Part shown: piece after piece, positions 52,218-59,493 of the stretch
Layout of the letters: each line of letters starts with the position of its first letter
Position numbering within the stretch: the first letter of the stretch is position 1
Source of the DNA: Dyadobacter luticola
GTDB taxonomy: Bacteria > Bacteroidota > Bacteroidia > Cytophagales > Spirosomataceae
Direction of reading: 5' to 3'
Assembly (NCBI RefSeq): GCF_005860805.1
Contig: NZ_VCEJ01000004.1
Span: 806,001-870,000 of the forward strand
Length of the DNA: 64,000 nucleotides
Notes under the pieces: model-generated
Seen by the model: only the letters and a program-made list of their open reading frames with translations
Told to the model about the DNA's origin: nothing
Databases searched by the model: none
Translations under genes and position numbers: made by a program

Positions 52218-53930
52218 ATGAAGCGCAGAAGCTTTCTAGGAAACATAGCACTCACCATTGCAGTAATAAATAACATTAAAGGTTCGGCTCAACAGTCCGA
52301 ACCTTTTTTGCGTGAAAACAAACCGCAAGAAATACTCGGTGCAGATCTGGTAGTTGTTGGCGGAGGCCTCGGCGGCTGTGCCGCCTCGCTCGCCGCATTA
52401 AGAAACGGACTAACCGTAATCCTTACCGAAGAAACCGACTGGCTCGGCGGCCAGATTTCCCAGCAAGGCGTCCCGCCGGACGAGCATCAGTGGATCGAGA
52501 CGCACGGCGCGCCAAAAGCGTACCGCGATTTCCGCAATGCAATCCGCGAATATTATATCAAACATTATCCCCTCACCGACGAAGCCAAAAGCCGCAAATA
52601 CCTCAATCCTGGCGATGGGGCGGTGTCGCGGATTTGCTGTGAGCCGCGTGTGGCGGTGGCGGTGCTGAACGAGATGTTGGCGCCTTACCTCAGTTCCGGC
52701 AGGCTTACACTCCTCACCGAGCACAAAGCCGTGTCCGCCGAAGTGCAGGGCAACCGCGTGAAATCGCTCGATGTGGTGAGCACGCGCACGGGGAGGCGGG
52801 TTACTTTGTCGGCGCCGTATTTTGCCGATGCTACGGAGCTGGGCGACCTGCTGCCCATGACCGGCACCGAGTTCGTCACCGGCACCGAGTCCAAAGCCGA
52901 AACCGGCGAGCTCCACGCGCCAGAGAAAGGTAACCCCGACAATGTGCAGGCATTCACAATGTGCTTCGCGATCGACTACCGACCGGGCGAAAACCACGTC
53001 ATCGAAAAGCCCGCGGAATATGATTTTTGGCGAAACCATGTCCCCAAAATGAGCAAACCCTGGTCGGGCAGGCTGCTGGACCTGGCGTACTCCAATCCCA
53101 AAACCCTCGAACCGAAAACGCTCGGTTTCCACCCCGAGGGCATCAAAACTGGCGACGCGCTCAACCTCTGGCTGTACCGCCGCATCATCAGCCGCCAGAA
53201 CTTCACGCCCGGCACCTACGCGGGCGACATCACGATTGTCAACTGGCCGCAAAACGATTATATGCTCGGCAACCTCATCGGCGCCAGCGAAAAATATTTC
53301 CGCAAGCACGTCGACCGCGCCAAACAGCTCAGTCTCTCGCTCCTCTACTGGCTGCAAACCGAGGCCCCGCGCCCCGACGGCGGCAAAGGTTGGCCCGGCA
53401 TCCGCCTCCGGAAAGACATCATGGGCACCGACGACGGCCTCGCCAAATACCCCTACGTCCGCGAATCGCGGCGCATCAAGGCACTATTCACCATCAAGGA
53501 AGAACACGTAGGCGCTGCAAACCGCGAAATGGCCGTCGCAAATGGCGCGCCCGGCGATAAAACCAAAGCCGCCACATTCCCCGACAGCGTAGGCATCGGC
53601 TACTACCACATCGACCTCCACCCCAGCAGCGCCGGCGACAATTACATCGACTTCGCCTCCCTGCCATTCCAAATCCCCCTCGGCGCCCTGCTTCCCATAC
53701 GCATGGAAAACCTGCTTCCCGCCAACAAGAACATCGGCACCACGCACATTACAAACGGCTGTTACCGGTTGCACCCGGTGGAATGGAGCATTGGGGAGGC
53801 TGTGGGGCTGCTGGTGAAGTTTGCTTTGGAGAAGAAGGTGAATCCGAAGAAGGTGCGGGAGGAGAAGGGGTTATTGGAGGGGTTTCAGGGGTTTTTGGTT
53901 GGGGAGGGGGTGGAGTTGGCGTGGAAATAA
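52218..53930 (+). CDS. FAD-dependent oxidoreductase, exported (FAD_oxidored family)
   Basis: A 570-residue protein. The N-terminus MKRRSFLGNIALTIAVIN is a signal sequence with the RRSFLG-type twin-arginine pattern, fitting a folded flavoprotein exported by Tat. The FAD-binding Rossmann motif ADLVVVGGGLGGCAASLAAL is at about residues 43-62, followed by EETDWLGGQISQQGVPPDEH and a second nucleotide-contact FADATELGDLLPMTG. The C-terminus NKNIGTTHITNGCYRLHPVE is typical of the family. The substrate is unknown. The gene is markedly GC-rich in its middle and G-rich at its 3' end compared with neighbours, and it is convergent with the AT-rich cassette, ending 2 bases from it. Confidence 0.88.
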   Translation: MKRRSFLGNIALTIAVINNIKGSAQQSEPFLRENKPQEILGADLVVVGGGLGGCAASLAALRNGLTVILTEETDWLGGQISQQGVPPDEHQWIETHGAPKAYRDFRNAIREYYIKHYPLTDEAKSRKYLNPGDGAVSRICCEPRVAVAVLNEMLAPYLSSGRLTLLTEHKAVSAEVQGNRVKSLDVVSTRTGRRVTLSAPYFADATELGDLLPMTGTEFVTGTESKAETGELHAPEKGNPDNVQAFTMCFAIDYRPGENHVIEKPAEYDFWRNHVPKMSKPWSGRLLDLAYSNPKTLEPKTLGFHPEGIKTGDALNLWLYRRIISRQNFTPGTYAGDITIVNWPQNDYMLGNLIGASEKYFRKHVDRAKQLSLSLLYWLQTEAPRPDGGKGWPGIRLRKDIMGTDDGLAKYPYVRESRRIKALFTIKEEHVGAANREMAVANGAPGDKTKAATFPDSVGIGYYHIDLHPSSAGDNYIDFASLPFQIPLGALLPIRMENLLPANKNIGTTHITNGCYRLHPVEWSIGEAVGLLVKFALEKKVNPKKVREEKGLLEGFQGFLVGEGVELAWK

Positions 53931-53932
53931 TG

Positions 53933-54613
53933 TTAAGGATTAAGTTGTAATTGTTCTAGTAACTTGAAATCATCCTTATATAAACAGGCTAAATTTTCCA
54001 CTTCATACATTTTTAGCCCTGCTTGAAACTGCATAGGTAATTCGTGTTTATGTAAAAATCTTTTTCTGGACATACCAATTTCTATGTATCCTTTACTTTC
54101 TAATATTTCAAAGCCAGTTCTTGCGCCAGCGTGTAAATACACCTTATCGGGCTCTAAGTTTTTATATGATGCTAATCGTAGAGATGTATCGTAAACAGAC
54201 AATTCACCAAATCCTGGAATTTTGCTTTCATTAACTATTTGCAATATGTCATCGAAGCTGCGAGAATTTATCAGATCATTAATTCTCATGATTAGATTAT
54301 TTCTAACCTGACGAGTAATACTTTTGGATATCCCACGAATGTTTCCATTTCGATCTTCAAAAATATCTTGATGATTGTGCCTAATGAAATAATCGATACC
54401 ATTATTTGTAACCCTGAATGTGCCATCAGAAGCCAAGACAATTAGTTCAGTAAAGTTAGGTAGGCTTTTATAAAAAGATAAGTACTTGTCCAAATAATCT
54501 GATTGAGAATCGAAGATAAACGCAACTTTAATAGAATTTCCCTCGCTATCGTTATACTTAAATAACTTATAGGCTAATTGTCTATATTTAAAAATGATAT
54601 CGTCCAAATTCAT
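53933..54613 (-). CDS. Unrecognised protein, third gene of the AT-rich cassette
   Basis: A 226-residue protein that I do not recognise. No signal peptide or membrane segment is seen. The N-terminal half mixes helices and strands (KVAFIFDSQSDYLDKYLSFY, ELIVLASDGTFRVTNNGIDY). The C-terminal half has a Gly-rich turn followed by a distinctive stretch: KIPGFGELSVYDTSLRLASY, then EPDKVYLHAGARTGFEILES, suggestive of a helix-hairpin-helix-like or nucleotide-binding element, but this is only an impression. It starts 2 bases after the stop of the predicted nuclease gene, so the two are almost certainly cotranslated. It may be a partner, sensor or immunity protein of the cassette. Confidence 0.75.
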   Translation of the reverse strand: MNLDDIIFKYRQLAYKLFKYNDSEGNSIKVAFIFDSQSDYLDKYLSFYKSLPNFTELIVLASDGTFRVTNNGIDYFIRHNHQDIFEDRNGNIRGISKSITRQVRNNLIMRINDLINSRSFDDILQIVNESKIPGFGELSVYDTSLRLASYKNLEPDKVYLHAGARTGFEILESKGYIEIGMSRKRFLHKHELPMQFQAGLKMYEVENLACLYKDDFKLLEQLQLNP

Positions 54614-54615
54614 AA

Positions 54616-55536
54616 TTATATAACTCCTAAGGTTTTATAATATATTTCGCCTGTATCTGATGCATGACGCCGCTTGATAAAAATTAGGTCATCAAGTCTT
54701 ATTCTTCCATCTAAAACAGTCATTAGATCTTGTCCATCCATAAGAATCATGGAATTTGTCGTTTGACTTTTCGTTTCAGTGCATTCAGATGAAAACCCAT
54801 CTAGGGAAATAAACAGCCCAAGAGTATTTTTTAATTTTCCAGATATTTTTCCACCAAAAGCATATAGGTCGGCAGCATTTACAAGAGATTTTTGCCATTT
54901 TGCTTCAAGTAAGTAATCGATATTTTGGAATGTAAATGACCCATCTATTTGTTCTCCGACTATTTTAAATGACGCTTTTGGCAATAAATCGAAGAGGTGG
55001 AATAATTCGTTTAAAAGTTTTTCTAGCTCATAACCTCTTTTCTGAGGACTCGTTTCCATTGCGATGTTGAAAAATTTTTCCTTTTGTTCATTTAATTTTT
55101 CGGAAAAAGATATTGTTTGTTTGACTTTCTCAATATTTTCTGCTCTTTTCTCAGCTGCGATATTTAACTCGTTTAATGAGTCAAAATACCCTTTGGTTTG
55201 TAGTCGTAATTTTTTAACACTTTCCTTCGCTTTTTCAGTAATATCTCCTTTTTTATCCCAGTATTTCAAATGACTAAAATCTTGGAAATTTGAAGTTTCT
55301 TGAAGTAGCTTCAATAGATCATTTTGATAAATGTCTGGCCTTGCGTTCATTCTATCAATTAGTTGTGAAATGCTTTCATACTTAACATTCTCCTCCCAGT
55401 TGATAGTGGAAACAATTAGCGAATTTTCAATAGTCAGTTCTAAGAACTGTCTCAAATCTTTTTTCCGCCAATAAATATGTGAAAGTGCATCTTTAAGAGC
55501 TATAAGGGCTTGCGTTGATATTTTTTGAATTTTCAT
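54616..55536 (-). CDS. PD-(D/E)XK restriction-endonuclease-like protein, second gene of the cassette
   Basis: A 306-residue protein. The C-terminal half carries a Mrr-like nuclease signature: helix RGYELEKLLNELFHLF with Glu170, then GEQIDGSF with Asp198, then DYLLEAKWQ with Glu211-x-Lys213, and a following helix DLYAFGGKISGKL. This is the D...ExK arrangement of type IV-like restriction endonucleases. Residues 10-90 are helical (ALKDALSHIYWRKKDLRQFL) and are followed by a Lys/Glu-rich coiled coil at about 100-155; the first part recalls effector-associated adaptor domains, a weak impression. It is tightly linked to the third gene (2-base gap) and follows the first gene by 22 bases. Likely a DNA-degrading effector. 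Confidence 0.82.
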   Translation of the reverse strand: MKIQKISTQALIALKDALSHIYWRKKDLRQFLELTIENSLIVSTINWEENVKYESISQLIDRMNARPDIYQNDLLKLLQETSNFQDFSHLKYWDKKGDITEKAKESVKKLRLQTKGYFDSLNELNIAAEKRAENIEKVKQTISFSEKLNEQKEKFFNIAMETSPQKRGYELEKLLNELFHLFDLLPKASFKIVGEQIDGSFTFQNIDYLLEAKWQKSLVNAADLYAFGGKISGKLKNTLGLFISLDGFSSECTETKSQTTNSMILMDGQDLMTVLDGRIRLDDLIFIKRRHASDTGEIYYKTLGVI

Positions 55537-55558
55537 GTTATTCGTGATTTTTTTAACG

Positions 55559-56857
55559 TTACTTTAATATACTGTGGGCAAGGTTATTCCATTTGGTCAA
55601 ATCGCTAGAAGTTTTGCTGCCAGATAAATCTTTGAAAAGCTCGTCATAATCTTGATCACTAGCATATATCATGCGACGATAGTTAGCTCCTATTCCAGAG
55701 AAAGCAATTGGAAAGAAATTGTGCCAATTAATTGAGCTATTTGGAATTTTAAAAAACCAACCATTTTGTTTTGGAAACAACTTATTAAATGCATTGAATG
55801 CGTTTGGAATTTCCGCCTCTGGAATGCCTGTTTTTTCGGCGAGAATAGCGTACTCTTTGGATTCGATATCTGTTAATATAAAACCACCAAATACATATGT
55901 GAAAAATTGCCAGAATCTCGGATAAAGAAAGAAGTATGGATCGTTGCTAATTTCCAATAGAGCAGACTTAATTGTTCGTGGCAAGGATAGAAAGCTTAAT
56001 ATATTTGTAATATCCTCACCGTTATAGTTGCCTTTTGATTTTTCTATAATGTGCTCAATTGCACATTTCAGGATAGTAACTCTTGCTAAATGTTCTATGT
56101 AAAGAGATACTTGTATTATTGTATTTGATGGATTATAAAAAGTTTCTTCGAAACATTTTTTCGATAATTCTACAACGTCTTGGTCATGGAAGTTTCCACC
56201 ATTTAGTTCGCGGCATATCTTTGCCGATATATTCTTATATTCTATGAAATACTTGAAGAGTTGATTAATACGTTTTATTGGATTTCTGACAAAGAATGAG
56301 CCGGAATTGATTTTATAAAAGTAATCATCTAACAGAGAGTAGCCGACAATTGTTGGATTGCTTTTCTTCAATTTTTTTATAAGTGCAAGTTGTTTCCGTT
56401 CCAACAGGTATGAAAATCGGATAGTCTCGATATCTTCCTTGCTAGGGTTTATATGAAGAAAGGATTTCAGTGTTTCATGAGTGCTGGATAAGTCTGAATT
56501 GTCAATTAGGTCTATTTTTAATTCTTTCGCTTTGTCTCGAAAGAATTTTATGCTTGGCCTAGTCTTTTGCACTATGAAGCAGGCGTGATCATAGTTTAGG
56601 TAAGTCATCCATCCACAAATTTTGAACAGGTCACTAAATCCCCAGTCTCCACCCTTAATTTCAACTAGGTTATTTGTAGCGGAGTCGGGCTGAAAGTCCG
56701 TAGTTAGTATGTCCAGCTCCAATAGCTCCTCTACCTCTCTATGAATAATGCTTCTTTCAACATACAACCCACCGGCTTGCATAAATGCACAGACATAATC
56801 TTCATAGTCTTTGTCTTTCGGTATTGCAGGTAGTTCTATCGCAGTTGATTTGCTCAT
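55559..56857 (-). CDS. Protein with N-terminal PD-(D/E)XK nuclease-like domain, first gene of the cassette
   Basis: A 432-residue cytoplasmic protein. Residues 15-125 fit a PD-(D/E)XK fold: an initial helix YEDYVCAFMQAGGLYVERSI, Asp49 in LLELDILTTDF, then Glu66-x-Lys68 in NNLVEIKGGDWGFSDLFKI and an alternating strand/helix end (HACFIVQKTRPSIKFF). The remaining 300 residues are mostly helical and unrecognised. Such a domain plus a large helical sensor part is common in defence proteins. Codon use is AT-rich, unlike the surrounding genes. TATATTTC lies 35 bases upstream of the ATG, a near-consensus promoter. It leads the operon with the 306- and 226-residue genes. Confidence 0.8.
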   Translation of the reverse strand: MSKSTAIELPAIPKDKDYEDYVCAFMQAGGLYVERSIIHREVEELLELDILTTDFQPDSATNNLVEIKGGDWGFSDLFKICGWMTYLNYDHACFIVQKTRPSIKFFRDKAKELKIDLIDNSDLSSTHETLKSFLHINPSKEDIETIRFSYLLERKQLALIKKLKKSNPTIVGYSLLDDYFYKINSGSFFVRNPIKRINQLFKYFIEYKNISAKICRELNGGNFHDQDVVELSKKCFEETFYNPSNTIIQVSLYIEHLARVTILKCAIEHIIEKSKGNYNGEDITNILSFLSLPRTIKSALLEISNDPYFFLYPRFWQFFTYVFGGFILTDIESKEYAILAEKTGIPEAEIPNAFNAFNKLFPKQNGWFFKIPNSSINWHNFFPIAFSGIGANYRRMIYASDQDYDELFKDLSGSKTSSDLTKWNNLAHSILK

Positions 56858-56891
56858 TTATGCAGTCGCTGAGTATTAATAGTATTTTATG

Positions 56892-56899
56892 GAAATATA
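56892..56899 (-). promoter_or_regulatory. Probable -7 promoter element of the three-gene cassette
   Basis: On the minus strand this is TATATTTC, seven of eight positions matching TAnnTTTG, ending 34 bases before the start codon of the first cassette gene. It lies inside the cassette's AT-rich DNA, so the operon appears to carry its own promoter. Confidence 0.4.
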
Positions 56900-56967
56900 A
56901 CCTTAGTATTCGCATAAAAATCTAAGTAAACCTAGGGACTATTAAAACGGATGGGGTAATAAGTTAG

Positions 56968-57129
56968 TTAACGGTCAACTTTATTGAAAGGAAGTCGACG
57001 ACCCAAATCAATGTCACTTTCGTCGGTGAACTTTTCGGTCAGAACTGACCCGAAGGCCTATAAGGTCTTTACTTTGTAAGTTTTACAAAGTGCTTCAATT
57101 TCGGCTCGATACTTTTCCAGCCGCTCCAT
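56968..57129 (-). pseudogene. Remnant of a minimal nucleotidyltransferase (MNT/MntA-type) gene
   Basis: Reading from the ATG at 57129 on the minus strand gives MERLEKYRAEIEALCKTYKV, then an in-frame TAG (57060-57058) where the family has Tyr, then AFGSVLTEKFTDESDIDL. The GS-x10-DxD signature is that of minimal polymerase-beta-type nucleotidyltransferases, the antitoxin half of HEPN/MNT pairs. After DIDL a one-base insertion shifts the frame; in the shifted frame VVDFLSIKL continues the family pattern. The sequence then stops at about half the normal length, where the AT-rich cassette upstream region begins. It starts 8 bases after the stop of the XRE-type gene, so the two were probably an operon. 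Confidence 0.75.
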
Positions 57130-57137
57130 ACTCCGTT

Positions 57138-57584
57138 TTATTTTACTTCAATCAAACGCTCGAATTTCGCTATCATCTCATCTTTCTCTTTCAGCATTCT
57201 TTCATAAAGCTCCATTTTCTCGTCGTGAAGCTTTCTCACTTCGGCGAGTGGATTGATGTTGAATGTATTTGCATTGCCAAGATTCACGAATGAACTATCG
57301 TGATTTACAAATGAGCTGTCGTGAAATGTATTGGTAATGATGTTAATAGCTTGTTCTTCATCAAAATTCCGAATTGCCTCAGCGGGGATTTTAAGAATCG
57401 CGGAAACTTGTTCGAGGATGTCGGCATCGATTTTTTCTTTTTGTTCGAGGAGCGAAACTTTTTGCTGGTTCCAGTCTTCGCCGAGCTCAAACGCGAGGCC
57501 TTCCTGTTTGAGGCCGAAGAGCTCACGAAATCGTTTGAGATTACGTCCCTCGTGGATCTTCGGGTTGGAGGTAGTATGTGCCAT
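57138..57584 (-). CDS. XRE-family helix-turn-helix regulator with C-terminal coiled coil
   Basis: A 148-residue protein. Residues 12-70 form a Cro/CI-type HTH: NLKRFRELFGLKQEGLAFEL with GEDWNQQKVSLLEQKEKIDA. The middle contains an in-frame duplication of seven residues (HDSSFVN twice, near residues 88-101), and the last 35 residues are a heptad-like coiled coil (KLHDEKMELYERMLKEKDEM). It probably binds DNA as a dimer. Directly downstream is the nucleotidyltransferase remnant, so it may once have regulated that module. No exact promoter consensus is seen upstream. Confidence 0.85.
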   Translation of the reverse strand: MAHTTSNPKIHEGRNLKRFRELFGLKQEGLAFELGEDWNQQKVSLLEQKEKIDADILEQVSAILKIPAEAIRNFDEEQAINIITNTFHDSSFVNHDSSFVNLGNANTFNINPLAEVRKLHDEKMELYERMLKEKDEMIAKFERLIEVK

Positions 57585-57731
57585 GTGGAAAGGGGTTTGG
57601 TTAAAGAGGCAATTTATATAAATCCGGCGGTAAGTTTTTGGGTAATTTACATGGGGTGGGGGCGTGCGTTACAGTTTTGTTGAGTTGGTTATAGGGTAGA
57701 GGTTGGTGAGTTTTGTGGCTGGCTTGGTTTG

Positions 57732-57823
57732 CCCTTCGACTCCGCTCAGGGTGACAAGGGGTGGTCGCTTCGTGCGACAAGGTGGGTGAGCTCACATTTG
57801 TCATGCTGAGCGGAGTCGAAGCA
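57732..57823. repeat. Second palindromic interspersed repeat locus
   Basis: CCCTTCGACTCCGCTCAGGG (57732-57751, followed by TGACA) faces an inverted copy TGCTGAGCGGAGTCGAAGCA (57804-57823, preceded by TTTGTCA). The core GAGCGGAGTCGA is identical to that of the 52.1-kb element. The two arms belong to different subtypes whose end tetranucleotides are each self-complementary (CCCT/AGGG and TGCT/AGCA). The element sits between the XRE gene and the small plus-strand gene. Confidence 0.85.
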
Positions 57824-57857
57824 AACATGCAGGATGTCACTATTTAACTTTACAAAA

Positions 57858-58109
57858 ATGAACACAGAAACACACTTTAATGCTCCTTCGGATGCGGTTT
57901 TGCTGGCTTATGGCAGGGAAGTACACATGCTGCTGAGCAGCAGTACGCCCGAACGCTGGAAAGCGTATGTTTGGGATATGTTTGGCGGCTACATCCTCGT
58001 CCAGAAGGAGTTAGGTTACACGCCGGAACTCAGCAATGTATTTTGGTCTTTTAAAGAGTTGCTGGAGTTTTTTGAGAAGGCGGAGAGTCTCTCCACCAGT
58101 TCTCATTGA
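57858..58109 (+). CDS. Small conserved-looking protein, 83 residues, unknown function
   Basis: An 83-residue acidic, aromatic-rich cytoplasmic protein from the ATG at 57858 (MNTETHFNAPSDAVLLAYGR). The key stretch is ERWKAYVWDMFGGYILVQKE, followed by SNVFWSFKELLEFFEKAE. The frame is open eight codons further upstream, but TAACTTTA at 57845-57852, near-consensus for a -7 element, argues for the short form, which would be nearly leaderless. I do not recognise the family. A decayed second copy lies at 59257-59372, on the other side of the aminotransferase gene, which shows that the sequence has been a real gene under duplication. Confidence 0.7.
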   Translation: MNTETHFNAPSDAVLLAYGREVHMLLSSSTPERWKAYVWDMFGGYILVQKELGYTPELSNVFWSFKELLEFFEKAESLSTSSH

Positions 58110-58124
58110 TCGGCCTTCCATCGG

Positions 58125-59183
58125 CTAGCTCTTCAAAACCTCCGCCACAATTTCCAGACCGTCACGAATGTCGGCGTGGCGATGGACGTTGCCGAGTGCA
58201 AGGCGAATGCCGTTGTTGGCAACGTCATTTTCGATCTGGTACGAAAGGCTGGTGACAACTTCGACGCCGCGGGATTGCAGCCGGGCTTCCGCGTGAGCTA
58301 CATTAAGGTCGGCAGGAAGCGGAATCCAGATGTGAAAACTGTTCGGATGTGTATGGTAGGGGACGCCCGCTAGTACATCCGCTACAATTTGTTGACGTAA
58401 AGCGCCTTCTGCACGTTTTTCAACAATAATAGCTTCGGCGTCTCCCGAGTTAATGACCTGGCTCGTCAGTCTGTTGAGCAGCATGGGGGCACCGCTGCCG
58501 GTTATTCTGATCGCCTCAATGATGCGGGACTGCCATTGGGGCGGCACCACGATGTAAGATGTTTTTAGTCCCGCCGAAAGTGGTTTTGCGAAACTGTAAA
58601 TATAAAAGCTACGTTCAGGCGCCAACCTGGCAAAGTTAAGCGGCGGCTGAGCTTCCAAAAATCCGTAAGCGTCATCGTCGATCAGTATCAGGTCCAGTTT
58701 TCGGGCTACTTCCACGATTTCGAGTCGACGTTTCAGGGGCATTACAATGCACAATGGATTATGGATTGTTGGCATCAAGTACACCGCCTTCGCGCCGGTT
58801 TTCCTGCAAATTTCATACAATGCATCCGGCAGCATTCCTTCCTCGTCTGTCGGGCAGGCGGCCAGTTTTACATTAAGCATTCCCGCCACGGATTTGAGTC
58901 CATTGTAAGTAATGGCATCGGCGACCACCACCTTACCTGCCAGCCCGGCACACAACAATATCGAAGTCATGGCCTGGTGTCCGCCACCCGCGATAAATAT
59001 GTTTTCGGCAGCGATTTCGGACCCAGGTACCGACAGCCACCGGGACGCTACCTGGCGATCAGCATCCAAACCGCCTACCGGAACCATTCCCAGGTTGATC
59101 TCCGGGCCAATGTCTTTCAGATTTTTCAGAAGCAGCTTGTGATGGTTGTCGGAAAGAGGGTAGTTGAAGCGAAAGTCGTACAT
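58125..59183 (-). CDS. PLP-dependent aminotransferase resembling the MocR C-terminal domain without the HTH
   Basis: A 352-residue fold-type I PLP enzyme. The cofactor lysine is Lys200 in YSFAKPLSAGLKTSYIV; the upstream IDDDAYGFLEAQPPLNF supplies the Asp and Tyr that contact PLP, and AVYLMPTIHNPLCIVMP has the substrate-side Asn-Pro. The overall sequence is closest to the aminotransferase domain of MocR/GabR regulators or to the 2-aminoadipate aminotransferase group, but the GntR DNA-binding domain is absent and the protein begins almost directly at the enzyme part (MYDFRFNYPLSDNHHKLLLK). Substrate unknown. It is convergent with the small gene upstream and divergent from the decayed copy downstream. 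Confidence 0.87.
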   Translation of the reverse strand: MYDFRFNYPLSDNHHKLLLKNLKDIGPEINLGMVPVGGLDADRQVASRWLSVPGSEIAAENIFIAGGGHQAMTSILLCAGLAGKVVVADAITYNGLKSVAGMLNVKLAACPTDEEGMLPDALYEICRKTGAKAVYLMPTIHNPLCIVMPLKRRLEIVEVARKLDLILIDDDAYGFLEAQPPLNFARLAPERSFYIYSFAKPLSAGLKTSYIVVPPQWQSRIIEAIRITGSGAPMLLNRLTSQVINSGDAEAIIVEKRAEGALRQQIVADVLAGVPYHTHPNSFHIWIPLPADLNVAHAEARLQSRGVEVVTSLSYQIENDVANNGIRLALGNVHRHADIRDGLEIVAEVLKS

Positions 59184-59256
59184 CCTTTGATTAATTAGCG
59201 TCTCATATGCGAAAGAATTGATGACGAATTTAAAACAATTCCGGATTGAAATAGCA

Positions 59257-59372
59257 GTTGCGAGAATGACACAGAGCTGTGTAATATCTTTTAGTCTTTT
59301 AAAGAGTTTGCGGAGTATTTTGAGACTGCTGAGCGGTTTCGGGTGGGGAATTTCGGGCGTGAGGAAGGTTAG
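59257..59372 (+). pseudogene. Decayed second copy of the 83-residue small gene
   Basis: In the frame through 59370 the sequence encodes DTELCNIF, a TAG stop, then SFKEFAEYFETAERF, matching TPELSNVFWSFKELLEFFEKAE of the intact gene; the stop replaces its Trp. The 15 bases at 59294-59308 are identical to 58046-58060, with high similarity continuing for about 40 bases. Upstream of 59257 the similarity fades and no intact start is found. An overlapping 71-codon open frame here is in another phase and is not supported. The rest of the 59184-59493 spacer shows no gene. Confidence 0.65.
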
Positions 59373-59493
59373 TAAACATTACAAACCGTTGGTTAAATCA
59401 TATCTGCCGATAGTTAAATGGTTTAGGATCTAGTCAAAAAATACGGGTACATAGCGAGCGATGTTTTTTTAGTCATTTAAAACTATTGCTGCT

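Noticed and set aside
52410..53357. 315-codon open frame on the minus strand within the FAD oxidoreductase gene, and a 177-codon plus-strand frame at 53027-53560
   Set aside because: Both are shadows of a GC-rich gene with a clear FAD-binding motif; their translations are low-complexity (Ala/Arg/Gly/Val) with no domain.
59218..59433. 71-codon plus-strand open frame
   Set aside because: It is out of phase with the decayed copy of the small gene that explains this DNA; the translation is basic and featureless.
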